Source: Rubrivivax sp.
Lineage (GTDB): Bacteria > Pseudomonadota > Gammaproteobacteria > Burkholderiales > Burkholderiaceae_C
Length of the DNA: 6,319 nt
Direction: 5' to 3'
NCBI GenBank assembly: GCA_020851615.1
Contig: JADZCL010000381.1
Span: 1-6,319 of the forward strand
This document shows positions 1 to 5,299 of this stretch, one piece after another (positions within the stretch are counted from its first letter, which is position 1; each line of letters opens with the position of its first letter). Made by a program: the position numbers and the translations under genes. The notes under the pieces were generated by a model. That model did no database searches. It had not been told where the DNA came from and saw only the letters and a program-made list of their open reading frames with translations.

Positions 1-1
1 C

Positions 2-1042
2 GGCTTCTTCGCGCATCGATCGCGCTTCTGCCTGCGCTCGGCGGTCATCGAGTTCGCGCGCGGCACGCGCGAGGGCAAGCTGTCCGTCTGGCTGTTCACA
101 TTCTCGACGGCGGTGCTGCTGACGCAGTCCTTCGTCGCCATGGGCTGGCTGGATGCGCATGATGCGCGCGCGCTGTCGGCGCGGGGCAGTCTCTCAGGCG
201 CACTGATCGGGGGGCTGCTGTTCGGTGTCGGCATGATCCTCGCTCGGGGCTGTTCAAGCCGGCTGCTGGTGCTGGCCGCACAAGGCAACCTGCGCGCGCT
301 TCTCTCGGGCCTGGTCTTTGCGGTCACTGCCGCCTCGGCGTTCAACGGCTTGCTCTCGCCAGTGCGCCGGGAGATTTCGCAGTGGTGGGTTGTCGAGGCC
401 ACCGAGCGTGATGTGCTGACGCTGGTCGGGATCGGGCGTGGCGGCGCGCTCTTGTTTGGGGCCCTCTGGCTGGGCGCAGCCCTGCTGTGGGCCTGGCGGC
501 AGCGCGTGCACTTCTGGGGCTGGTTCGGGGCCATCGGCGTGGGGGCGATGGTGGCCATGGGTTGGCTCGCGACCTACCACTTGGCGCGGGCGACCTTCGA
601 TACGCTGCCCCCTGTGCAGAGCCTGAGCTTCACCGGGCCGGCGGCCGATATGCTGATGCTCGTCCTCTCGCCGCCCTGGCAGCCGCTGACCTTCGATCTC
701 GGCCTGGTTCCTGGCGTCTTCGTCGGCAGCTTCGTCTCTGCCTTGCTTGGGCGTGAACTGCGACTGGAGGGCTTCCAGGGCGGCCAGGCCATGCGACGCT
801 ACATCGTGGGTGCGGTGCTGATGGGGTTTGGCGGGATGCTTGCCGGGGGCTGTGCCGTGGGGGCGGGGGTTTCGGGTGCGTCGATCTTCACGCTGACCGC
901 GTTCGTGACGCTGGCGGCGATGTGGGCGGCGGCAGCTGCAACCGATGCCCTGCTGGACCGCCGCAGCGAGAGCACACATGCGTCGGCGGGTGCCGCAGCA
1001 GGGAGGGCTGCCGAGGCCGACGCCAGCTACGCCAGGCCCTGA
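2..1042 (+). CDS. YeeE/YedE-family sulfur-compound transporter (TsuA/SoxT-like), 5' end missing
   Basis: Inner-membrane protein of the Sulf_transp (YeeE/YedE) family, which carries thiosulfate or related sulfur species into the cell. The frame is open to the left edge, so the start is outside the window; 346 residues are visible, ending in TGA. The family hallmarks are three cysteines in Gly-rich half-helices: RSRFCLRSA (visible residue 10), ARGCSSRL (84) and AGGCAVGAG (284). Their spacing (74 and 200 residues) is close to that of the cysteines that relay thiosulfate in the characterised YeeE, as I recall it. Several hydrophobic segments are visible (about 28-48, 65-83, 100-117, 147-165, 171-193, 233-250, 268-290, 296-316), followed by an Ala-rich tail. 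The gene converges on soxB. Members called SoxT occur in sox clusters of other bacteria, where they supply thiosulfate or a signal for the sox repressor. Family is confident; substrate and the name soxT are inference. Confidence 0.9.
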   Translation, partial: GFFAHRSRFCLRSAVIEFARGTREGKLSVWLFTFSTAVLLTQSFVAMGWLDAHDARALSARGSLSGALIGGLLFGVGMILARGCSSRLLVLAAQGNLRALLSGLVFAVTAASAFNGLLSPVRREISQWWVVEATERDVLTLVGIGRGGALLFGALWLGAALLWAWRQRVHFWGWFGAIGVGAMVAMGWLATYHLARATFDTLPPVQSLSFTGPAADMLMLVLSPPWQPLTFDLGLVPGVFVGSFVSALLGRELRLEGFQGGQAMRRYIVGAVLMGFGGMLAGGCAVGAGVSGASIFTLTAFVTLAAMWAAAAATDALLDRRSESTHASAGAAAGRAAEADASYARP

Positions 1043-1057
1043 GCTCAAGACTCAGGC
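1036..1057. terminator. Bidirectional hairpin containing both convergent stop codons
   Basis: The arms CCTGAG (1038-1043) and CTCAGG (1051-1056) are perfectly complementary around a 7-nt loop. One further G-C pair (1036/1057) forms if C1037 is bulged. The TGA of the transporter lies in the left arm and the stop of soxB (TCA on this strand) in the right arm. The same hairpin forms in both transcripts. There is no T-run on either side, so it is not a classical intrinsic terminator. It may pause polymerase or protect 3' ends of the two converging messages; that role is inference. Confidence 0.4.
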
Positions 1058-2785
1058 GATGCCGGGGTTGCCCTCGGTTCCGACCAGCCGCGGTGTGTTG
1101 ATCCGACGCGGTGCGACGCGTCCGCCCTGGCTCTTCAGCCAGGTCTCGACGATGTCCCATACGGGCTTCACGCCCGGGGCGCGCCCGGCCTCCTCGGCCA
1201 CCGGCGCCCAGCCGGCGACCTTGTAGGTCCTGGTCGCGTCGATGGGCTGGCCAGCCAGGCGCATGTCGCTGATGCGCTGACCCATGGTCGCGCCGGGCGT
1301 GCAGGTGTAGGTGAGCCCACCCACGCGCACCATGTCACCGCCTTGTTGGTAATACGGGTCGGGATTGAAGAGGTTGTCGGCAACGTCCTCGAGCACGGTC
1401 TTGATCATCTCGCCCGTCATCGGCGTGAGCGTGGCATAGGGGTAGGTAATGGCGAGTTGATCCATCAGCAGTTCGCGGGTGATGGTGTCGCCCGGCAGCA
1501 GGGTGCTGCCCCAGCGGAACCCGGGGCTGAAGGCGATTTGTGCACCCTGCACCTCGATCAGCGCATCGCAGACGAGCTGGTCCCAGCTGCCGTTGAAGTT
1601 GCCGCGCCGGTACAGCAGGCCGTCGGTGACGGCCAGCTTCTCGGCCAGACGGGCCTCGAAGGGGGCGCGGACCTTGGTGATCAGCGCGTCCATCCCGCGG
1701 TCGGGCTCGAGCTGGTTGGCGAACACCGGCAGCAGGCGGTAGCGAAAGTCGGCTACCTTGCCGCCTTTGACGTCGAAGTCCATCAGACCGAGGAACTTGC
1801 CGTTGCTGCCGGCGTTCGTGACCAGCGTCTTCCCGCCGGCATTGGCAACGGGTATCGCAACCGGCACGCCGTCGTGCGTGTGGCCGCCGAGGATGGCGTC
1901 GACACCGCGCACGCGCGTGGCCATCTTCAGGTCGACGTCCATGCCGTTGTGCGAGAGCACGACGACGACCTGCGCGCCCTTGGCACGGGCCTGGTCGATC
2001 ATCTTCTGCAGGTTCTCATCCTGGATGCCAAAGCTCCAGTCGGCCACCATGTAGCGCGGGTTGGCGATCGGCGTGTAGGGGAATGCCTGGCCGATGATCG
2101 CCACGGGCACGCCGTTCACTTCACGAATCACGTAGGGCGCAAAGACCGGATCTTCGAAGTCGATGGTCTTGACGTTCTGGGCCACGAAGTCGATGCGGCC
2201 CTTGAAGTCCTTCTCGACGATCTCCTTGACGCGCTGCATGCCGTAGGTGAATTCCCAGTGGCCGGTCATCACGTCCACGCCCAGCAGCTTGCAGGCGTCG
2301 ACCATGTCCTGTGCGTTCGTCCACAGCGACGTGGCGCTGCCTTGCCAGGTATCACCGCCATCCAGGAGCAGGGCGCCGGGGCGGCTGGCCTTGAGCAGCT
2401 TGACGAGCGTGGCCAGGTGGGCGAAGCCGCCTACGCGGCCGTAGCGGCGGGCGGCCGTCTCGAAATCCAGCATGGTGAAGGCGTGCGCCAGCGCGGTCCC
2501 CGCAGCCATGCCGGTGGCTGCGAGAAACCGTTCGCCCACCAGGTGCGGCAGTTGCCCGCGCATCGAGCCCAGACCCAGGTTGACGCTGGGCTCGCGGAAC
2601 CACAGCGGCCGCAACTGCGCATGGCAATCGGTCATGTGCAGCAGTGATACGTTGCCAAAGCGCGGGACGTCGTAGAGCGTGCCCTGCGCCTGCTGCGCGG
2701 TGGCATCCGCGTGGCGCCCGAGTGCCATGCCGGCGGCGCCGGCGGCACCCAACACCTGGAGGAACTCTCGCTTGCTCAGGTTCAT
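1052..2785 (-). CDS. soxB: SoxB, thiosulfohydrolase of the periplasmic Sox pathway
   Basis: Periplasmic dimanganese hydrolase that releases sulfate from the S-sulfonated cysteine of SoxY. The 577 residues match the usual SoxB length. The metallophosphatase-like domain shows MTDCHAQ (D53, H55), LDGGDTWQGS (D145), TGHWEFTYG (H176), LSHNGMD (H279) and GGHTHDG (H302, H304). GHWEF replaces the GNHEF of true 5'-nucleotidases and is a SoxB signature. The C-terminal 5'-nucleotidase-like domain has RGNFNGSWD (395-402) and QQGGDMVRVGG (480-490). The N-terminus (SKREFLQVLGAAGAAG) is a Tat-type signal with KR in place of RR. The ATG at 2785 is the only plausible start, because an in-frame TGA lies two codons upstream. 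Its ribosome site is weak (GGA, 10 nt from ATG), unlike the strong sites of soxY, Z, A and X. It is the last gene of the operon, 70 nt after soxX. SoxB identity is very secure. Confidence 0.98.
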   Translation of the reverse strand: MNLSKREFLQVLGAAGAAGMALGRHADATAQQAQGTLYDVPRFGNVSLLHMTDCHAQLRPLWFREPSVNLGLGSMRGQLPHLVGERFLAATGMAAGTALAHAFTMLDFETAARRYGRVGGFAHLATLVKLLKASRPGALLLDGGDTWQGSATSLWTNAQDMVDACKLLGVDVMTGHWEFTYGMQRVKEIVEKDFKGRIDFVAQNVKTIDFEDPVFAPYVIREVNGVPVAIIGQAFPYTPIANPRYMVADWSFGIQDENLQKMIDQARAKGAQVVVVLSHNGMDVDLKMATRVRGVDAILGGHTHDGVPVAIPVANAGGKTLVTNAGSNGKFLGLMDFDVKGGKVADFRYRLLPVFANQLEPDRGMDALITKVRAPFEARLAEKLAVTDGLLYRRGNFNGSWDQLVCDALIEVQGAQIAFSPGFRWGSTLLPGDTITRELLMDQLAITYPYATLTPMTGEMIKTVLEDVADNLFNPDPYYQQGGDMVRVGGLTYTCTPGATMGQRISDMRLAGQPIDATRTYKVAGWAPVAEEAGRAPGVKPVWDIVETWLKSQGGRVAPRRINTPRLVGTEGNPGIA

Positions 2786-2821
2786 CGCGGATCAGTCCAG
2801 ACGGATATCCGAGGTCGGAAA

Positions 2822-2851
2822 GCGGGCCTGCACCGGGCGGACCTGCAACGG
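2822..2851. repeat. Two tandem copies of a 15-bp unit between soxX and soxB
   Basis: Positions 2822-2836 and 2837-2851 are adjacent copies of GCGGRCCTGCAMCGG, identical at 13 of 15 bases. The repeat fills much of the 70-nt spacer between the soxX stop and the soxB start. No known site is recognised. It could be a protein-binding site, part of a folded leader, or a chance slippage product. Confidence 0.5.
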
Positions 2852-2855
2852 ATGA

Positions 2856-3500
2856 TCAGCGGTTGACGGGGGACTGCGGATCGAGCAGCAGCGCCATCAC
2901 GTGGCGGATCTGGGTTTCGTCGAGCAGGCCCATGTGACCGAAGCGGGGCATGTTGGAGCACGCGCCATAGGCCTTGGGGTTCCAGATCTTGCCCCAGGTG
3001 TACTTCACGACTTCGGCACTCGCCGGGTCGTAGGGGTTCTTCACGCCACGCAGCTTGCCGTAGTTGTAGAGGCTCGGGCCGATCGTGCCGAAGCTGATCT
3101 CCTCCTTGCTGATCTGGTGGCAGTTGTAGCACTGCGCGCCATGGGCGCTGGGCGCTGCGCTCTTGTCGGTCCAGGTCATGCCGCGGCCGTTCTGCGCCAG
3201 CTTCTCGCCTTCGCGCCAGTCTCCGAGGTAGTGGCCGCCGGCGGGCCACTTGATGCTGGCCAGCGCCTGGGCCTCGACCTGCCTGGCCACCGCGTCGGTG
3301 GGGGCGTGTGCCGACGAACAGGCCTTCTGGCCGAGGTCCTGCTCGATGCGGTCGAGTTTGGCAATGCCCTGGGCGTGAAAGCCGGCCTTGATCATGGCCA
3401 GTGCCTGGGCATCGAGCTCCTGGGGCGCAGGCAGGCTGGTGCAACCCAGCAGCAGCGTCGCGGCGGCGGCCGTCAGTGCGATTGTCGTTTGATGTTTCAT
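2856..3500 (-). CDS. soxX: SoxX, monohaem cytochrome c subunit of SoxXA; probable lipoprotein
   Basis: Electron-accepting subunit of SoxXA, the c-type cytochrome that joins thiosulfate to the SoxY cysteine. The product is 214 residues from the ATG at 3500. One haem site CYNCH is present (C124, C127, H128). The SoxX signature CSNMPRFGHMG follows near the C-terminus, with M184 the likely distal haem ligand. The long N-terminal extension before the haem domain (about 25-110) is the form seen in longer SoxX proteins. The signal sequence ends in LLLGC (C20) followed by Thr, which looks like a lipobox, so the protein may be lipid-anchored, with no Asp at +2 and hence possibly in the outer membrane. 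C61 and C181 are extra cysteines that could pair. A GTG two codons upstream (3506) is only 2 nt from the AGGAGG, so the ATG, 8 nt away, is preferred. The start is 13 nt after the soxA stop, consistent with coupled translation of the two subunits. Confidence 0.96.
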   Translation of the reverse strand: MKHQTTIALTAAAATLLLGCTSLPAPQELDAQALAMIKAGFHAQGIAKLDRIEQDLGQKACSSAHAPTDAVARQVEAQALASIKWPAGGHYLGDWREGEKLAQNGRGMTWTDKSAAPSAHGAQCYNCHQISKEEISFGTIGPSLYNYGKLRGVKNPYDPASAEVVKYTWGKIWNPKAYGACSNMPRFGHMGLLDETQIRHVMALLLDPQSPVNR

Positions 3501-3508
3501 CGCCACGG

Positions 3509-3514
3509 CCTCCT
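3509..3514 (-). promoter_or_regulatory. Ribosome binding site of soxX
   Basis: AGGAGG on the minus strand begins with the last base of the soxA stop codon and ends 8 nt before the ATG at 3500. The spacing decides for this ATG over the GTG at 3506, and the overlap with the soxA stop suggests translational coupling. Confidence 0.8.
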
Positions 3515-4314
3515 CAACGCTTGATCGCCGGGGCGATCGATTCGGCGCCCTTGGCGTTCACGCCCATGTACACACCCAGCGCGATCGTCACTTCGGCGCC
3601 GTACTCCGGGAAGGGGAAACGCTGCTGGCGGAAGCAGTCGTTGAGGCGGTGCTGCATGGTCCACATCTGGCCGTTGCTGACCCGGTAGGCGGGCCAGGCG
3701 GCAAAGCCGATGCCGTCGCCGGGGTTGCGCGTCAGGTTGGGCAGGTCCTGCAGCCGGATGCGCTTGTCGTCCTCACCGTGGCAGGACGCGCAGGAGAAAT
3801 CCATCGGCCCGCCGCGGAAGAAGAAGGCGCGCTTGCCGAGTTCGTAGATGCGTCGCTCCTCGGGGTGCGATTGCGGCAGGTCGAAGCGCTGGCCGCGTGA
3901 CTGCGCCGACACCCAGGTGGCGAGCGCCGTGATGTTGGCCTTCTCTCCTCGACCGAAGGGTGTCTTGACGAGTTCGGCCGCGTCGAAGCCCTGCAGGGTG
4001 GCCATGCAGGTGACCAGGCGCGACTCGACGTCCTGCACCCGCCCGGTGTCGGCGAAGAAGCGCGGCAGGCGGACCCAGGCGCCCTTGACCACCCCGGGAC
4101 CCAGGCCCAGGTCGCACTGCTCGAGCGAGGCCTTCTTCGGGCCGCGGGCCTGCTTCCAGAGCTCCTCGCCCTTCATCTCGAAGAGGTCGGCTGGGTTGCC
4201 GTCCTCGAGCATCTTGCGGTATTCGGCAATGCCGTCGGTGGTGCTCTTCTGGGCCTGGCCTGCCAACGGCAGCATGCAGGCCAGCGCAAGCGCCGCCCAG
4301 CGTGGACTGTGCAT
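3514..4314 (-). CDS. soxA: SoxA, monohaem cytochrome c catalytic subunit of SoxXA
   Basis: Catalytic subunit of the SoxXA thiosulfate-SoxY conjugating cytochrome in the periplasm. From the ATG at 4314 the product is 266 residues. It has a Sec-type signal peptide (about 1-21, cleavage after GQA). The C-terminal haem site is CASCH (C175, C178, H179). The active-site cysteine is C227 in LNDCFRQQRFP; in SoxA it ligates the haem iron and is modified to a persulfide. The N-terminal CXXCH of dihaem SoxA is absent. That domain instead has two lone cysteines (C67, C103), which in monohaem SoxA form a disulfide. The frame stays open further upstream (to 4416), but that start would overlap soxZ, lacks an N-terminal signal peptide, and has no support over the ATG preceded by GGAG at 8 nt. 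It lies 64 nt after soxZ and 13 nt before soxX. Identity is secure. Confidence 0.97.
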   Translation of the reverse strand: MHSPRWAALALACMLPLAGQAQKSTTDGIAEYRKMLEDGNPADLFEMKGEELWKQARGPKKASLEQCDLGLGPGVVKGAWVRLPRFFADTGRVQDVESRLVTCMATLQGFDAAELVKTPFGRGEKANITALATWVSAQSRGQRFDLPQSHPEERRIYELGKRAFFFRGGPMDFSCASCHGEDDKRIRLQDLPNLTRNPGDGIGFAAWPAYRVSNGQMWTMQHRLNDCFRQQRFPFPEYGAEVTIALGVYMGVNAKGAESIAPAIKR

Positions 4315-4322
4315 CGTCTTGT

Positions 4323-4326
4323 CTCC
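4323..4326 (-). promoter_or_regulatory. Ribosome binding site of soxA
   Basis: GGAG on the minus strand lies 8 nt before the ATG at 4314 and selects it over the upstream in-frame starts. It is part of the 8-bp palindrome CTCCGGAG (4323-4330). Confidence 0.7.
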
Positions 4327-4341
4327 GGAGTCGTTTGTTGG

Positions 4342-4369
4342 GCGCGGGCGTTGGGCGGTGTCCCCGCGC
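4342..4369 (-). other. Hairpin in the soxZ-soxA spacer
   Basis: GCGCGGG (4342-4348) and CCCGCGC (4363-4369) form a 7-bp all-GC stem with a 14-nt loop, between the soxZ stop (4379) and the soxA ribosome site. In the transcript it would sit at the 3' end of the soxYZ segment. There is no U-run, so termination is unlikely; a role in protecting or processing the message is inference. Confidence 0.4.
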
Positions 4370-4378
4370 GTGCTGCCT

Positions 4379-4690
4379 TCAGCTGACGGTTGCTTCGTCG
4401 GTGCGCTTGTCGCCACGGTTGTCGACCCAGCTCACGCTGATCTTGTCGCCGGCCTTGCCACTCTTGATGGTGAACTGCAGGAACGGGTTCTTGGCAATCG
4501 ACGGGCCCCACTGCGCGCTCAGCACCGGCTTGCCGTTGTGTGTGGCGGTGACTTCCTGGATGAACCAGGCAGGGATGACCTTGCCGGCGGAATCCTTGCG
4601 CTGGCCGGTCTCCATTTCGTGGCTCATCAGCACGCGGACGGTGACCTTGTCGCCGGCGGCCTGGGCGCGGATGCGCATCGGGTCTGCCAT
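4379..4690 (-). CDS. soxZ: SoxZ, subunit of the SoxYZ sulfur carrier
   Basis: Partner of SoxY in the periplasmic carrier heterodimer that holds the sulfur intermediates during thiosulfate oxidation. The protein is 103 residues, the normal small size for SoxZ, and is predicted to be mostly beta strand. The N-terminus MADPMRIRAQ, the central VLMSHEMETGQRKD (about 20-33), VIPAWFIQEV (38-47) and the LSAQWGPSIAKNPFLQF stretch (57-73) are typical of SoxZ. It has no signal peptide and no cysteine, as expected: SoxZ is known to be exported bound to SoxY through the Tat system. The start ATG at 4690 has AAGGAG 8 nt upstream. It follows soxY by 49 nt and precedes soxA by 64 nt. Identity is secure. Confidence 0.97.
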   Translation of the reverse strand: MADPMRIRAQAAGDKVTVRVLMSHEMETGQRKDSAGKVIPAWFIQEVTATHNGKPVLSAQWGPSIAKNPFLQFTIKSGKAGDKISVSWVDNRGDKRTDEATVS

Positions 4691-4739
4691 GGTGTGTTCT
4701 CCTTCGAATCGGGTTTGGGGGGCAGTGGCGCGCGCTCAG

Positions 4740-5198
4740 TCAGCCGCCGCAGCCACCCAGCGTGACCTTGATTTCCTTCTGTGCGAAGAGAACCTTGTTG
4801 TCGGCGGTGATCGCCACGGCCATGACGTGGGAGGACTGCCCCATCTTCACGCGGGTGTTGAAGCTGGGCTCCGTGCTGTCGCTGACGTCGAAGATCGCGG
4901 CCAGCATGTTGGGGTTCTTCTCCACCAGGATGAGCAGGCGCTTGACGCCGGCGAGCGAAGAGGCGCAGCCGACCGGAACGACCGCGCCGTTCTCGGCGAT
5001 GTCGGGGCCGGTGATGGTCACGTCCTTGCTCTCGGTGGGAGCGGACACGCCCAGCGCCTTCACGAGGTCGTTCATGTTCTTGGCCTCGAAGGCCGCGCTG
5101 TTCCAGGCCGCCTGCGCGGCGCGCGGCAGCAACCCGAGTCCGGCCAGGGCACCGGCGAGAGTCGCGCTGCGCTGGAGCATCTGGCGACGGTTATGCAT
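4740..5198 (-). CDS. soxY: SoxY, cysteine-bearing subunit of the SoxYZ sulfur carrier
   Basis: Carrier protein whose C-terminal cysteine bears thiosulfate-derived sulfur and is passed among SoxXA, SoxB and SoxCD. From the ATG at 5198 it has 152 residues and ends in the invariant GGCGG swinging arm (C150), with stop immediately after. The N-terminus MHNRRQMLQRSATLAG is a Tat signal (RR at 4-5) with a likely cleavage site after AAQA (residue 30). VEKNPNMLA (92-100) and TRVKMGQSS (115-123) are conserved SoxY stretches. An additional cysteine, C78 in VPVGCASS, is unusual, because most SoxY proteins I know carry only the C-terminal one. An in-frame ATG at 5228 would put ten residues before the Tat motif and has no good ribosome site, while AAAGGAG sits 8 nt before 5198. 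The gene starts 101 nt after soxD and ends 49 nt before soxZ. Confidence 0.97.
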   Translation of the reverse strand: MHNRRQMLQRSATLAGALAGLGLLPRAAQAAWNSAAFEAKNMNDLVKALGVSAPTESKDVTITGPDIAENGAVVPVGCASSLAGVKRLLILVEKNPNMLAAIFDVSDSTEPSFNTRVKMGQSSHVMAVAITADNKVLFAQKEIKVTLGGCGG

Positions 5199-5206
5199 GG
5201 GAGGGT

Positions 5207-5213
5207 CTCCTTT
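5207..5213 (-). promoter_or_regulatory. Ribosome binding site of soxY
   Basis: AAAGGAG on the minus strand is 8 nt before the ATG at 5198. It fixes the soxY start so that the Tat motif is at the N-terminus. Confidence 0.75.
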
Positions 5214-5220
5214 GGTCGTG

Positions 5221-5234
5221 CCGACCATTGTCGG
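5221..5234 (-). other. Small hairpin just upstream of the soxY ribosome site
   Basis: CCGAC and GTCGG form a 5-bp stem around a 4-nt loop (AATG in the transcript), ending 7 nt before the AAAGGAG of soxY. It could act as a 5' stabilising element for a soxYZ message released by processing; this is inference from position only. Confidence 0.3.
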
Positions 5235-5256
5235 GAAAGCGAAATCGGAATGCGGG

Positions 5257-5272
5257 CGGCGCCGCGGCGCCG
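5257..5272. repeat. 16-bp perfect palindrome in the soxD-soxY spacer
   Basis: CGGCGCCGCGGCGCCG equals its own reverse complement. It lies 27 nt after the soxD stop, and other GC-rich partial dyads (for example GGCC-N3-GGCC at 5277-5287) sit next to it. It may fold as a hairpin in RNA or be a chance product of high GC. No T-run follows, so a normal intrinsic terminator is not supported. Confidence 0.4.
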
Positions 5273-5299
5273 GCCTGGCCCACGGCCTTTGTGCCGGGC

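Noticed and set aside
254..1048. A 264-codon open frame on the minus strand opposite the transporter
   Set aside because: Its translation is rich in Arg, Gln, His and Pro with no recognisable motif, typical of antisense frames in GC-rich DNA.
1343..2647. A 434-codon open frame on the plus strand, opposite soxB
   Set aside because: It is a shadow of soxB caused by high GC: soxB on the other strand has full family motifs, while this frame shows no domain or ribosome site.
3501..3506. GTG start for soxX two codons upstream
   Set aside because: It is only 2 nt from AGGAGG, whereas the ATG at 3500 has the 8-nt spacing seen for soxY, soxZ and soxA.
4315..4416. Extended N-terminus for SoxA starting at 4416
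   Set aside because: It overlaps soxZ, places the signal peptide internally and lacks the ribosome site that the ATG at 4314 has.
5199..5228. Extended N-terminus for SoxY starting at 5228
   Set aside because: It would place extra residues before the Tat motif, its ATG lies in a hairpin loop, and the good ribosome site is downstream of it.
5235..5256. Possible internal promoter in the less GC-rich stretch before soxY
   Set aside because: TTCCGA and GACAAT are only about 12 nt apart on the minus strand, too short for a normal -35/-10 pair.
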